In this document: in pieces, positions 32,931-43,690 of the stretch
How positions within the stretch are numbered: position 1 is the stretch's first letter
How the letters are laid out: every line of letters begins with the position of its first letter
Assembly (NCBI RefSeq): GCF_026213295.1
Contig: NC_079415.1
Span: 35,797,247-35,861,246 of the forward strand
DNA: 64,000 bases
DNA from: Gadus chalcogrammus
Taxonomy: Eukaryota; Chordata; Actinopteri; Gadiformes; Gadidae
Reading direction: 5' to 3'
The notes under the pieces: model-generated
The model's input: the letters and a program-made list of their open reading frames with translations, nothing else
Told to the model about the DNA's origin: nothing
The model's database searches: none
Translations under genes and position numbers: made by a program

Positions 32931-33235
32931 GCGGTACCCCTGTTTTAGTCGTATCTAAAGTAACAGAAGGGGTACCCCTGTTTTAGTCTTATCTAAAGTA
33001 ACAGAAGGGGTACCCCTGTTTTAGTCGTATCTAAAGTAACAGAAGGGGTACCCCTGTTTTAGTCGTATCTAAAGAAACAGAAGGGGTACCCCTGTTTTAG
33101 TCGTATCTAAAGTAACAGAAGGGGTACCCCTGTTTTAGTCGTATCTAAAGTAACAGAAGGGGTACCCCTGTTTTAGTCGTATCTAAAGTAACAGAAGGGG
33201 TACCCCTGTTTTAGTCGTATCTAAAATTACAGAAG
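32930..33235. repeat. 38-bp satellite-like array with palindromic core, family A
   Basis: Unit contains GGGGTACCCCTGTTTTAGTC and GTATCTAAAGTAACAGAA, eight copies. GGGGTACCCC is a perfect palindrome. Confidence 0.95.
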
Positions 33236-33279
33236 CGACACCACGTTGTTTTATTGTCGTTGTATAATAAAGCCTAAGG

Positions 33280-33975
33280 GTGTTTAGTCTTTATAGTAAC
33301 AGAGGGGTACCCCTGGGTTTAGTCTTTATAGTAACAGAGGGGTACCCCTGGGTTTAGTCTTTATAGTAACAGAGGGGTACCCCTGGGTTTAGTCTTTATA
33401 GTAACAGAGGGGTACCCCTGGGTTTAGTCTTTATAGTAACAGAGGGGTACCCCTGGGTTTAGTCTTTATAGTAACAGAGGGGTACCCCTGGGTTTAGTCT
33501 TTATAGTAACGGGGGTACCCCTGGGTTTAGTCTTTATGGTAACAGAGGGGTACCCCTGGGTTTAGTCTTTATAGTAACAGAGGGGTACCCCTGAGTTTAG
33601 TCTTTATAGTAACAGGGGTACCCCTGGGTTTAGTCTTTATAGTAACGGGGGTTCCCCTGGGTTTAGTCTTTATAGTAACAGAGGGGTACCCCTGGGTTTA
33701 GTCTTTATAGTAACGGGGGTACCCCTGGGTTTAGTCTTTATAGTAACAGAGGGGTACCCCTGGGTTTAGTCTTTATAGTAACAGGGGTACCCCTGGGTTT
33801 AGTCTTTATAGTAACAGAGGGGTACCCCTGGGTTTAGTCTTTATAGTAACGGGGTACCCCTGGGTTTAGTCTTTATAGTAACAGAGGGGTACCCCTGGGT
33901 TTAGTCTTTATAGTAACAGAGGGGTACCCCTGGGTTTAGTCTTTATAGTAACAGAGGGGTACCCCTGGGTTTAGA
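33280..33975. repeat. 35-bp satellite-like array with palindromic core, family B
   Basis: Unit contains GGGGTACCCCTGGGTTTAGT and CTTTATAGTAACAGA, about 20 copies. It shares the palindromic core with family A, which lies 45 bp away; the two arrays evidently diverged from one ancestor. Confidence 0.95.
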
Positions 33976-34703
33976 GTAAGGGGAGCGTGGGGTAGGATGA
34001 GCCAGTGGGTGAGTTGACCCATCCCATGTATTTTGGAAACTACACATCAATTCAGGAAGCCCCCATAATTTATATCTGGCTGTGATGGCGAGAAGCACAT
34101 GGTAAAGTTGCAGGTAGGTTTTTTTCCTACCTGCTTGATTTGATTTGCCACGGTATAAAACCAGGGGAGTAATTTAGCTAAAGATTAGCCTGAATTGTTC
34201 AACCAGGCATTTTCCAAAATGGTGGCGGTGGGGCAAAGTGAGTTGTTCAACCTGCCCCACCATGATGCTCTGAAGTATAAAGTGGTATTTCATTGTAGTG
34301 TTACGCAACTGATTTGGTTTTTCATATTTTACACACATTGTAGAAAAGCTATAATGCAAAGATAGTGAGAAAGGAGATTGAGAGAGCAGCCACTGATGGT
34401 GAAAATCCAACAGAGAAGTAACAAAATGCAGAAATAGTGCCAGGTTTTATATGGTTTAAAGTCACCGTAGGCGAATAAATAAGGCTATTTGGAAAAGGAC
34501 TTGAAAAAGTAAATTGTTAAATTTACCCCAAGATGGCTCAACTTACCCCGAAGACTTATGTCTTAAATGCATTGTTATCATTTTGATTGACAGGGGACAT
34601 CCTGAAATAAAGGTAGATGTCTCATTTGACATCAGTCTTATTTTTGCTTGCCTAGAGGACGACATGAGTAAAAGTTGGCTCATCTTACCCCAATCTCCCC
34701 TAC
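33976..34703. mobile_element. 728-bp MITE-like element
   Basis: Terminal inverted repeats of about 27 bp: left GTAAGGGGAGCGTGGGG then TAGGATGAGCC at 33976-34003, right complementary (GGCTCATCTTACCCCAATCT...) at 34677-34703, with four or so mismatches. No open frame of transposase length. The target-site duplication is unclear. It abuts the end of array B. Confidence 0.7.
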
Positions 34704-34944
34704 AGACATACAGACATACAATATTTGCGACACAAAAGTCTTAAAATACAGAGAGATTCTGCCGCAACGGTTTCACTGCTGCTGCTTCAGTGATGGTTTT
34801 TTGAAACATTGCTTCATTAGAACCCACTCAGAATCTCAAATGTCTAGAAGGTTGAACTCATTGTTGTTAAATTCTTCGCTATGGGAGACGCAACACATAC
34901 AGTATATCCAGTACTCTGTAGTAACAGTACTGTAAAAACTACTT

Positions 34945-34992
34945 GGTACTTACAGGTGTAGTAACAGGACTGTTACTACACCTGTAAGTACC
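34945..34992. repeat. Perfect 23-bp inverted repeat (hairpin)
   Basis: Arms 34945-34967 and 34970-34992 are perfectly complementary with a two-base spacer (GA). It lies about 400 bp beyond the vegfc stop codon on that gene's 3' side, so it could be in its 3' UTR. Confidence 0.9.
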
Positions 34993-35391
34993 CTGTGGTA
35001 AAAGTCTGTCTGTGGTAGCAGTACTGTAGTGACAGTACTTTGTCTGTCATATTTTCAATATAAAGTTAAAATACAACAAATATATCAGATACATAAATAA
35101 GCAGTAGTCCAACGGAGAGGGAGGGAACAGGTTAATTCTGGTCGCTGAACAAAGTGTTGAACACAAAGGAAGGTGGAGACTTCTCCTGTGGCTCCAGTCC
35201 AGACAGAGGAGCTCTCGCACTCCCCCCATGGGATTGGTCCGTCCCACGATGTGCCTGTCTGTGATTGGTCCGTCCCACGATGTGCCTGTCTGTGGTTGGC
35301 CCATCCCAGGGTGTCTTGGTCTGTGATGGGTCAGTTCCAGGGTGTGCTGGTCTGCGATTGGCCTGTCCCAGGTGTGCTGGTCTGTGATTGG
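34993..35391. other. 3' flank / probable 3' UTR of vegfc
   Basis: No gene. A repeat around GATTGGTCCGTCCCACGATG and its TGTGATTGGTCAGTTCCAGG variants occurs about five times at 35225-35400, reaching to the vegfc stop. No canonical AATAAA was found for the minus strand here. Confidence 0.4.
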
Positions 35392-36166
35392 TCAGTTCCA
35401 GGCCGGCCTCATGTAGGTGGGGATGCACTGACACACCTGTGAGCTGTAGTAGAACCCTCGCGGACATCCTCGCTTGGACTTCCTGCACGGTAACCGATAG
35501 CAACTGGAAGAGAGAAGACGTTTGGGTGTCGGTGTGTGCCGGTGTGGGATTGTGTGTGTGTGTGTGTGTGTAACCTGCATGTGTTACCTGCAGGTGTGTG
35601 TGTGTAACCTGGGCTGGTTACCTGCAGGTGTGTGTGTGTGTGTTACCTGCAGGTGTGTGTGTGTTACCTGCAGGTGTGTGTGTGTGTGTGTTACCTGCAG
35701 GTGTGTGTGTGTGTGTGTAACCTGGGCTGGTTACCTGCAGGTGTGTGTGTGTGTGTGTGTGTGTTGTTACCTGCAGGTGTGTGTGTGTTACCTGCAGGTG
35801 TGTGTGTGTTACCTGCAGGTGTGTGTGTGTGTGTGTGTGTTACCTGCAGGTGTGTGTGTGTGTGTAACCTAGGTGTGTTACCTGCAGGTGTGTGTGTGTG
35901 TGTGTAACCTGGGTGTGTTACCTGCAGGTGTGTGTGTGTGTGTAACCTGGGTGTGTTACCTGCAGGTGTGTGTGTTGAACCTCTTGCCCTGCCGCAGACA
36001 GCTCTGAGGGCTCTCCCGGCACTGGCAGAGGCAGGTGTCCGGGTTCAGGGGCTGGTCGCCAGGGCAACGGGCCGCGCAGACACACCCACAGAGCTCCGCC
36101 TCCCAGCGCTGGCCAGACGGACAGCCCCGCCCCTCTACCTGCTCCTCACACTGGCACTCACCTGGA

Positions 36167-36241
<75 letters not shown>

Positions 36242-37655
36242 CGCCGTGAGGCACACACGCACACGCAAGCTTAAAGGGTGAGTTCTGATCTTTATCAGCT
36301 GGTTCATCACTGACCGGGTTCTGGAGGGGGCGGTTCTAGAGGGGGCGGTTCTAGGGGGTGGTTCTAGAGGGGACGGTTCCAGAGGGGGCGGTTCTAGAGG
36401 GCGCGGTTCTAGAGGGGGCGGTTCTAGAGGGGGCGGTTCTAGAGGGGGGGGTTCTAGAGGGTGCGGTTCTAGAGGGGCCGGTTCTAGAGGGGCCGGTTCT
36501 AGAAGGGCCGGTTCTAGAGGGGGCGGTTCTGGAGGGGGCGGTTCTAGAGGGGGCGGTTCTAGAGGGCGCGGTTCTAGAGGGGGCGGTTCTAGAGGGGGGG
36601 GTTCTAGAGGGTGCGGTTCTAGAGGGGCCGGTTCTAGAGGGGCCGGTTCTAGAGGGGGCGGTTCTGGAGGGGGCGGTTCTAGAGGGGGCGGTTCTAGAGG
36701 GCGCGGTTCTAGAGGGGGCGGTTCTAGAGGGGGGGGTTCTAGAGGGGGCGGTTCTAGGGCTCCCAGACTCACAGGTGTCGTGGTCCAGCCTCCAGCCCGG
36801 CTCACAGCTGCTGTCCGTCAGGCCGTTGCGACACACGCACTCACAGCTGGCGTCGTCCAGGGCCCGGCGGGGGCCGCACAAGGCCAGTGGCCCCGTGGCA
36901 AAGGCGCCTGGAACCACAGCAGCACAAGGTCAGCTCAGGGCCCCTCCCCTCACAGACACACCCCACAGACACGCCCCTCTCTCAGACTCGCCCCTCACAC
37001 GGACACGCCCCTCTCACACAGACTCGCCCCTCACACGGACACGCCCCTCTCACACAGACACACCCCTCACACAGACACGCCCCTCTCTCAGACACGCCCC
37101 TCTCTCAGACTCGCCCCTCACACGGACACGCCCCTCTCACACAGACTCGCCCCTCACACGGACACGCCCCTCTCACACAGACACACACCCCACACAGACA
37201 CGCCCCTCTCTCAGACACGGCCCTCACAGACACACCCCACACAGACACGCCCCTCTCTCAGACACGCCCCCTCCCAGACACGCCCCTCACACAGACACGC
37301 CCGTCTCTCAGACACGCCCCCTCACACAGACACACCCCACACAGACACGCCCCTCTCTCAGACACGGCCCTCACAGACACGCCCCTCACACAGACACGCC
37401 CCTCTCTCAGACACGCCCCTCTCTCAGACTCGCCCCTCACACGGACACGCCCCTCTCACACAGACTCGCCCCTCACACAGACACGCCCGTCTCTCAGACA
37501 CGCCCCTCTCCCAGACACGCCCCTCACACAGACACGCCCCTCTTACGTACCCAGGTCTCTGACCGGGTGGCTACCGTCGTCAGGGGCGCACTCGCAGCCT
37601 TCGGCATCCCAGAATAGTCCTGGAGAACAGGGAGCCTGCGGAGGGGGGCAGCTGT

Positions 37656-37724
<69 letters not shown>

Positions 37725-39200
37725 GAACTCCCATTCCCCAGGTCACTGTGATGCTCGGTGGCGGGGGGGTTCGGGGGGCTCACAGGGGGGGCGCGTGGCG
37801 TCTGATGACGGTCCTCAGCGGACGCTTGCTCACGCATTCACAGGACGTGTGGTTGACGAAGGTCACCGTGACAACCAGACGCTCCATCAGAGGAGAGAGC
37901 TCCAGCACCTGGAGGAAGATCACCATTACTAGTACTAGTTAGAGACCGTTAGAACCCCTAACTAGTACTAGTTAGGAGTACTAGTTAGTTAACTAGTACC
38001 GGTTAGTACTCCTAACTAGTACTTGTACTAAACTTAGCACAAAAAGTAAGGAGATTTGTGTTTGGTCGATTATTTCTCTGTGGTAACAATGCTTTCTGCC
38101 AATCAATCTTATACCGTCGGAAAGCCTGTTTAGTTCCCTTTCATCTGGTGCCCCCTTTGTAAGGAACAGGCATTTGTGGGATGAGCAGCAGAGCTGAGGA
38201 TGTGGGTTGCGCCCATGAAAAATGTGCCAAATCTTCTCTGCCAATGCCAAACAGCTTATTCTGCCAGTGACTAGTTTGGTGTTTGGTGGATTGGATGTCT
38301 GAAGCTAGAAGAAACAAGACATATTGGCAATTTAACAATTTATTCATTTCACAACACATTCCTCAACACTTTGAGGTTAAAGTGCACGTGTTGCCGACAC
38401 CAGCGCTAACGGGCCTGACGGTGAAGTCGGGCCCAGACGCAACCCACATACCCAGCGCTGCTGCTCATCCCACAAATGCATGTTCCTTACAAATGGGGCA
38501 CCAGATGAAAGGGAACCAAACAGGCTTTCCAACGGTATAAGATTGATTGGCAGAAAGCATTGTTACCACAGAGAAATAATCAACCAAACACAAATCTCCT
38601 TACTTTTTGTGCCAAGTTTAGTTAGAGACCGTTAGAACCCCTAACTAGTACTAGTAAGGAGTACTAACTAGTACTAGTAAGTACCCCTAGCTAGTATTAG
38701 TAAGAGATGGTTAGTACTACAGGGTCATGGTCGGGGTCAGGGGTCGGGGGTCAGGCTCACGGTCTTGTTGACCAGGCGGTGGGGGTCAGGGTCGGGTCAG
38801 GGGTCAGGGGTCGGGCTCACGGTCTTGTTGACCAGGTGGTGGGGGTCAGGGGTTAGGGTCGGGGGTCAGAGGTCGGGCTCACGGTCTTGTTGACCAGGCG
38901 GTGGGGGTTAGGGTCGGGGGTCAGAGGTCGGGCTCACGGTCTTGTTGACCAGGCGGTGGGGGTCAGGGGTTAGGGTCGGGGGTCAGAGGTCGGGCTCACG
39001 GTCTTGTTGACCAGGTGGTGGGAGGTGTTGGTGCAGGCCACGCCCTCGTGGTGGCAGCAGCCCCCGCAGCGGTGCAGCGCCACGCAGCGGGGGAGGTACT
39101 GCCGGCTGCTGGGCTCCGGGGCCTCCTTGGAGACCTCCACGCACACCTCTCTGGGACGGCAGGCGGTCCGCTGGAGCTCCTCAAGGACCACTGGGGGACA

Positions 39201-39252
<52 letters not shown>

Positions 39253-39467
39253 GACACACACACACACACACAGGGACACACACACACACACAGGGACACA
39301 CACACACACACACAGGGACACACACACACACACACACACAGGGACAGACACACACACACACACACACACACACAGGGACACACACACACACACACACACA
39401 CAGGGACACACACACACACACACACACAGGGACACACACACACACACACAGGGACACACACACACAC

Positions 39468-39533
<66 letters not shown>

Positions 39534-40409
39534 ATCTGACACTTTTCTCAAAAGACTTCCAATACGTCCATTAGTCTTTAGAAAACAATTTATCACTTTG
39601 GGTACAAGGTAATATTCCACAGAGGGGCGGCGCCCTAGCGCCCCCCCTCTGCGCCCTAGCGCCCCCTATTGACCCACCGCCACCGCTAGTAATACTATTC
39701 TTAAGTGCCAGGACGTACAACAGGTGAGTAAGAGGGGAGGGGGGGGGGGGCTGAGTCCAGGTGAGCTCTGCACAGGTGAGTAAGAGGGGAGGGCGGGGGG
39801 GGCTGAGTCCAGGTGAGCTCTGCACAGGTGAGTAAGAGGGGAGGGGGGGGGGGGGGGGGGGGGGGCTGAGTCCAGGTGAGCTCTGCACAGGTGAGTAAGA
39901 GGGGAGGGGGGGGGGGGGCTGAGTCCAGGTGAGCTCTGCACAGGTGAGTAAGAGGGGAGGGGGGGGGGGGGGGGGGGGCTGAGTCCAGGTGAGCTCTGCA
40001 CAGGTGAGTAAGAGGGGAGGGGGGGGGGGGGGGGGGGCTGAGTCCAGGTGAGCTCTGCACAGGTGAGTAAGAGGGGAGGGGGGGGGGGGGGGGGGGCTGA
40101 GTCCAGGTGAGCTCTGCACAGGTGAGGCTGCGGTGCCAACAGCAGATCTGTAACCCCCCAGTACCTTCAAAGACGCCGTCGGCTCTCCTCAGGGCCTCCT
40201 GCCGGGGGTTCCCCCACAGCGCCTCCTCCACCTGCTCCTCCTCCTGGGCGCCGCCCGCTGGGTGGAGGAGCAGCGAGGTGGGGGTCTGGCTCCGCCTCCT
40301 CAGGCACAGCTGCAGCCGGCTGGCCTCCGGGTGGAGGAGCTGCAGGAGCTCGTCCAGGTTGCTGACCGAGTCCAGGCCAAGGCCGCCTCCCCCTCCCCCT
40401 CCCCCTCCC

Positions 40410-40440
<31 letters not shown>

Positions 40441-41470
40441 CTCCTGGAGACTGGGAGGGGAGAAGGAGAGAGAGGAGGAGGAGGAGGGTGGAGATAGGAG
40501 GAAGAGGAGGAGGGTGGAGAGAGGAGGAAGAGGAGGAGGGTGGAGAGAGGAGGAGGGTGGAGAGAGAGGAGGAAGACGGAGAGAGAGGAGGAAGAGGAGG
40601 ACGAGGGTGGAGAGAGAGGAGGAAGAGGAGGAGGGTGGAGAGAGAGGAGGAGGAGGGTGGAGAGAGAGGAGGAAGAGGAGGAGGGTGGAGAGGGAGGAGG
40701 AGGAGGAGGAGGGTGGAGAGAGAGGAGGAGGAGGAGGTGGGTGGGGAGAGTAGAGGAGGAGGAGCAGGGGAAAGTGAAGGTTAAAGTCCACACCTACTCA
40801 TGTGGAGGCAGTGTCGTAATGGATCAGCTATCCCTCTCTGTTCAAACTTCTTCAGGGCTACGGCTCACTTCTAGGGATAACCCAATAGCGATAGGCTGCG
40901 CCTATACTGATAGAATCTAGAGTTACAATACGTAACTATCGTTCCGACTAGGTGGGTCCGGAGGACAGCGGGTAGCCAATCACATAGCTCCTCACGGTTT
41001 GTTTACGGAAGTGAGCGTTGAAGAGTCTGCTGGGAGACCGCGCTGTCCCGTGGGAGTTCCCCCGGGTAGCGGGAGTCCCCCCCGCTGGCGGGAGAGTGGA
41101 CGGAACCAACCCGACGGGACCTCTTTCCTCTGATGAGGACCGAGATGGTCCTACAGTGTGTGTTCGCTCCGAGCCCCTGGCGGCTCCGGACGGGTCGCTT
41201 GTCTATGGCTTCACATGTGTCGGTTTACGGTAGACGCGTTTGTTATAACATTCAAACGTAAGGATCCGACCAAAGCCGTATTCGTTTCGTATTGGAACCA
41301 AAACATTGCCGAAGTGAACACGCACATACACATACGCACACGCACACACGCACACTTTCCACTTTCCCTACCTCTGTGCCCATGTCTCCACTCTGGAAAT
41401 AGTCGTAGAAATCTGGTCCAGAAGTCAGAGTCCTCGTGACCAGCCAGAGAAGCAGCACTAGCTTCAACAT
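35392..41470 (-). CDS. vegfc: Vascular endothelial growth factor C (8 coding exons, 416 aa)
   Basis: Secreted ligand for VEGFR-3 and VEGFR-2 that drives lymphatic and vessel growth; made as a precursor and cut on both sides of the growth-factor domain (family knowledge). Exons in gene order: 41372-41470, 40165-40450, 39000-39190, 37784-37908, 37551-37651, 36773-36907, 35960-36161, 35392-35503; phases agree. Human VEGF-C has 419 residues. Seen: signal peptide MLKLVLLLWLVTRTLTS; a Gly/Arg-rich run (exon 2); SNLDELLQLLHPE; the cysteine-knot core CRPREVCVEV, RCGGCC, FVNHTSCEC; a dibasic TVIRRHAP where human VEGF-C is cut; then CxC/BR3P Cys-rich repeats ending CQCIPTYMRPAWN. DQPLNPDTC and ESPQSC fit VEGF-C, not VEGF-D. 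N-glycosylation sites: NTS, NKT, NHT. The start codon precedes the signal peptide, with exon 1 ending in phase 0. Confidence 0.93.
35560..35975. repeat. Minisatellite carrying the vegfc exon 7 donor
   Basis: Plus-strand unit TGTTACCTGCAGGTGTGTGT, about 12 copies in vegfc intron 7. On the minus strand it reads CACCTGCAG|GTAACAC, identical to the real exon 7 end and donor (exon ends at 35960). Each unit is thus a copy of the splice junction. Confidence 0.9.
36165..36240. repeat. (CA)n microsatellite, vegfc intron 6
   Basis: About 36 CA units right at the exon 7 acceptor side. Confidence 0.95.
36310..36765. repeat. 15-bp minisatellite, vegfc intron 6
   Basis: Unit GGTTCTAGAGGGGGC with GCGC, GGCC and GGGG variants, about 30 copies. 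The variants recur in a fixed order, giving a higher-order repeat of about 180 bp. Confidence 0.95.
36940..37545. repeat. Minisatellite, vegfc intron 5
   Basis: CACAGACACGCCCCTCTCTC-type units with CACACGGACACGCCCCTC variants, filling the intron. Confidence 0.9.
37657..37722. repeat. (CA)n microsatellite, vegfc intron 4
   Basis: About 33 CA units next to the exon 5 acceptor. In gene orientation a TG tract precedes the AG, as in cbs introns 11 and 13. Confidence 0.95.
37925..38027. repeat. AACTAGTACTAGT-type repeat, left of the MITE
   Basis: Imperfect units of CTAACTAGTACTAGTTAG with GTTAGAGACCGTTAGAACCC. The same units resume at 38622, so the array was split by the MITE. Confidence 0.8.
38028..38621. 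mobile_element. 594-bp MITE with about 185-bp inverted repeats
   Basis: Arms at about 38028-38213 and 38438-38621 are complementary with scattered mismatches: left starts CTAAACTTAGCACAAAAAGT, right ends CTTTTTGTGCCAAGTTTAG. No open frame of transposase length in the centre. It sits inside a minisatellite in vegfc intron 3. The target site is probably short (TA-like) and could not be fixed. Confidence 0.85.
38622..38715. repeat. AACTAGTACTAGT-type repeat, right of the MITE
   Basis: Continuation of the array at 37925-38027, beginning GTTAGAGACCGTTAGAACCC. Confidence 0.8.
38735..39010. repeat. Minisatellite carrying the vegfc exon 3 donor
   Basis: The segment CTCACGGTCTTGTTGACCAG, which on the minus strand is the end of exon 3 plus GTGAG, occurs five times at spacings of 55-62 bp (at about 38756, 38816, 38878, 38933 and the real one at 38995). 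Between them lie GGGGTCAGGGGTCGGG units. Confidence 0.92.
39197..39532. repeat. Interrupted (CA)n with CAGGGACA breaks, vegfc intron 2
   Basis: CA tracts of 10-25 units separated by CAGGGACACAC at about ten places. It ends seven bases before the exon 3 acceptor. Confidence 0.95.
39720..40130. repeat. Minisatellite with G runs, vegfc intron 2
   Basis: 60-bp unit made of CTGAGTCCAGGTGAGCTCTG, CACAGGTGAGTAAGAGGGGA and a run of 8-22 G, seven copies. On the plus strand each unit carries AGGTGAGTAAG, but the gene is on the minus strand, so these are not its donors. Confidence 0.9.
40455..40770. repeat. GGA-rich minisatellite, vegfc intron 1
   Basis: Unit GAGGAGGAGGGTGGAGAGA, about 15 copies, next to the exon 2 acceptor. 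In gene orientation this is a long polypyrimidine tract. The rest of intron 1 (40770-41371) shows nothing clear. Confidence 0.9.
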
Positions 41471-41489
41471 AGTGGAGGAGTAGGAGGAG

Positions 41490-41625
41490 GAGATAGCACA
41501 GGAAGAGGAAGGAGGGAGGGAGAGGGTGGAGAGGACAGGGAGGCAGGGGGGGACGGGGGGGGGGGGGAGGCAGGGGGGGGGGGGGAGGACAGGGAGGCAG
41601 AGGGGGGGGGGGGGGGGAAAGGACC
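41490..41625. repeat. G-rich tract upstream of the vegfc start
   Basis: GGAGGCAGGGGG units and G runs of 8-15 within the likely vegfc 5' UTR or promoter. Contains potential G-quadruplex runs. Confidence 0.75.
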
Positions 41626-41679
41626 TCAATAAGAGCATGCGAAGTTCTTCTGTTCCAGGAGAGAGGATGGGCGACATGA

Positions 41680-41925
41680 TGAGCAAGGTGTCTCCCCCTG
41701 TCCCTCATTAATCCAGGTGTCTCCCCCTGTCCCTCATTAATCCAGGTGTCTCCCCCTGTCCCTCCTTAATCCAGGTGTCTCCCCCTGTCCCTCCTTAATC
41801 CAGGTGTCTCCCCCTGTCCCTCATTAATCCAGGTGTCTCCCCCTGTCCCTCCTTAATCCAGGTGTCTCCCCCTGTCCCTCCTTAATTCAGGTGTCTCCCC
41901 CTGTCCCTCATTAGACCAGATGTCT
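41680..41925. repeat. 28-bp minisatellite upstream of vegfc
   Basis: GTGTCTCCCCCTGTCCCTCA plus TTAATCCAG, eight copies. Confidence 0.9.
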
Positions 41926-42855
41926 CTAGACCAGGTGTCCCTCGTTAGGACATCTGGTCTAGAGACACCTGGTCTAGGGTCACCTGGTCTAAGGAGACAC
42001 CTGGTCTAGAGACATCTGGTCTAAGGAGACACCTGGTCTAGAGACATCTGGTCTAGAGACATCTGGTCTAAGGAGACACCTGGTCTAGAGACACATCTGG
42101 TCTAAGGAGACACCTGGTCTAGAGACATCTGGTCTAGAGACATCTGGTCTAGGGAGACACCTGGTCTAAGGAGACACCTGGTCTAGAGACATCTGGTCTA
42201 AGGAGGCACCTGGTCTAGAGACATCTGGTCTAAGGAGACACCTGGTCTAAAGAGACATCTGGTCTAGAGACATCTGGTCTAGAGACACCTGGTCTAGAGA
42301 CATCTGGTCTAATGAGACATCTGGTCTAAGGAGACACCTGGTCTAGAGACATCTGGTCTAAGGAGACACCTGGTCTAGAGACATCTGGTCTAGAGACATC
42401 TGGTCTAGAGACACCTGGTCTAGAGACACCTGGTCTAAGGAGACACCTGGTCTAAGGAGACACCTGGTCTAGAGACATCTGGTCTAAGGAGACACCTGGT
42501 CTAGAGACACCTGGTCTAGAGACATCTGGTCTAGAGACATCTGGTCTAAGGAGACATCTGGTCTAGGGTCACCTGGTCTAAGGAGACACCTGGTCTAGGG
42601 TCACCTGGTCTGAGGAGACATCTGGTCTAAGGAGACACCTGGTCTAGAGACATCTGGTCTCGAGACATCTGGTCTAGAGACACCTGGTCTAGAGACATCT
42701 GGTCTAAGGAGACATCTGGTCTAAGGAAACACCTGGTCTAGAGACACCTGGTCTAGAGACACCTGGTCTAGAGACATCTGGTCTAAGGAGACACCTGGTC
42801 TAGAGACATCTGGTCTAGAGACATCTGGTCTAAGGAGACACCTGGTCTAAGGCGG
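41926..42855. repeat. GGTCTAGAGACATCT minisatellite
   Basis: Alternating 15-bp GGTCTAGAGACATCT or GGTCTAGAGACACCT and 18-bp GGTCTAAGGAGACACCT-type units, about 55 copies. Confidence 0.95.
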
Positions 42856-42989
42856 ACCAGGTCTGTCTTGGCTGAGGACGGCTGTAGGGGCGAGTCTGAT
42901 CTTGTTCGTTGAGCCTCCCACCAGCTTCCACATTCCACACATTACTGCATAAAACACGTTACCGTGGCGACCGGCCGTCGCCACGCCTC

Positions 42990-43690
42990 TACAGCCAGTT
43001 ACTATAGAGCTAGTTACCATAGACCTGTACATTACCTCTATAGAGCTAGTTACTATAGAGCTAGTTACCATAGACCTGTACATTACCTCTATAGAGCTAG
43101 TTACCATAGACCTGTACATTACCTCTATAGAGCTAGTTACCATATAACTAGTTACCATAGACCTGTACATTACCTCTATAGAGCTAGTTACTATAGAGCT
43201 AGTTACCATAGACCTGTACATTACCTATATAGAGCTAGTTACCATATAACTAGTTACCATAGACCTGTACATTACCTCTATAGAGCTAGTTACTATAGAG
43301 CTAGTTACCATAGACCTGTACATTACCTCTATAGAGCTAGTTACCATATACCTGTACATTACCTCTATAGAGCTAGTTACCATAGACCTGTACATTACCT
43401 CTATAGAGCTAGTTACCATATAACTAGTTACCATAGACCTGTACATTACCTCTATAGAGCTAGTTACCATAGACCTGTACATTACCTCTATAGAGCTAGT
43501 TACTATAGAGCTAGTTACCATAGACCTGTACATTACCTCTATAGAGCTAGTTACCATATAACTAGTTACCATAGACCTGTACATTACCTCTATAGAGCTA
43601 TTTACCATAGACATGTACATTACCTCTATAGAGCTAGTTACCATATAACTAGTTACCATAGACCTGTACATTACCTCTATAGCGCTATTT
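42990..43690. repeat. 36-bp minisatellite, CTATAGAGCTAGTTACCATA
   Basis: Unit CTATAGAGCTAGTTACCATA plus GACCTGTACATTACCT, with some units lacking the second half, about 20 copies. Confidence 0.95.

Noticed and set aside
32930..33975. CRISPR-like regular repeats
   Set aside because: No distinct spacers between units and the host is a vertebrate; these are minisatellites.
39720..40130. Array of GTGAGTAAG donor sites
   Set aside because: They are on the plus strand whereas vegfc is transcribed from the minus strand.
35392..41470. VEGF-D
   Set aside because: The C-terminal Cys-rich region (DQPLNPDTC, ESPQSC, CQCIPTYMRP) and length of 416 residues fit VEGF-C.
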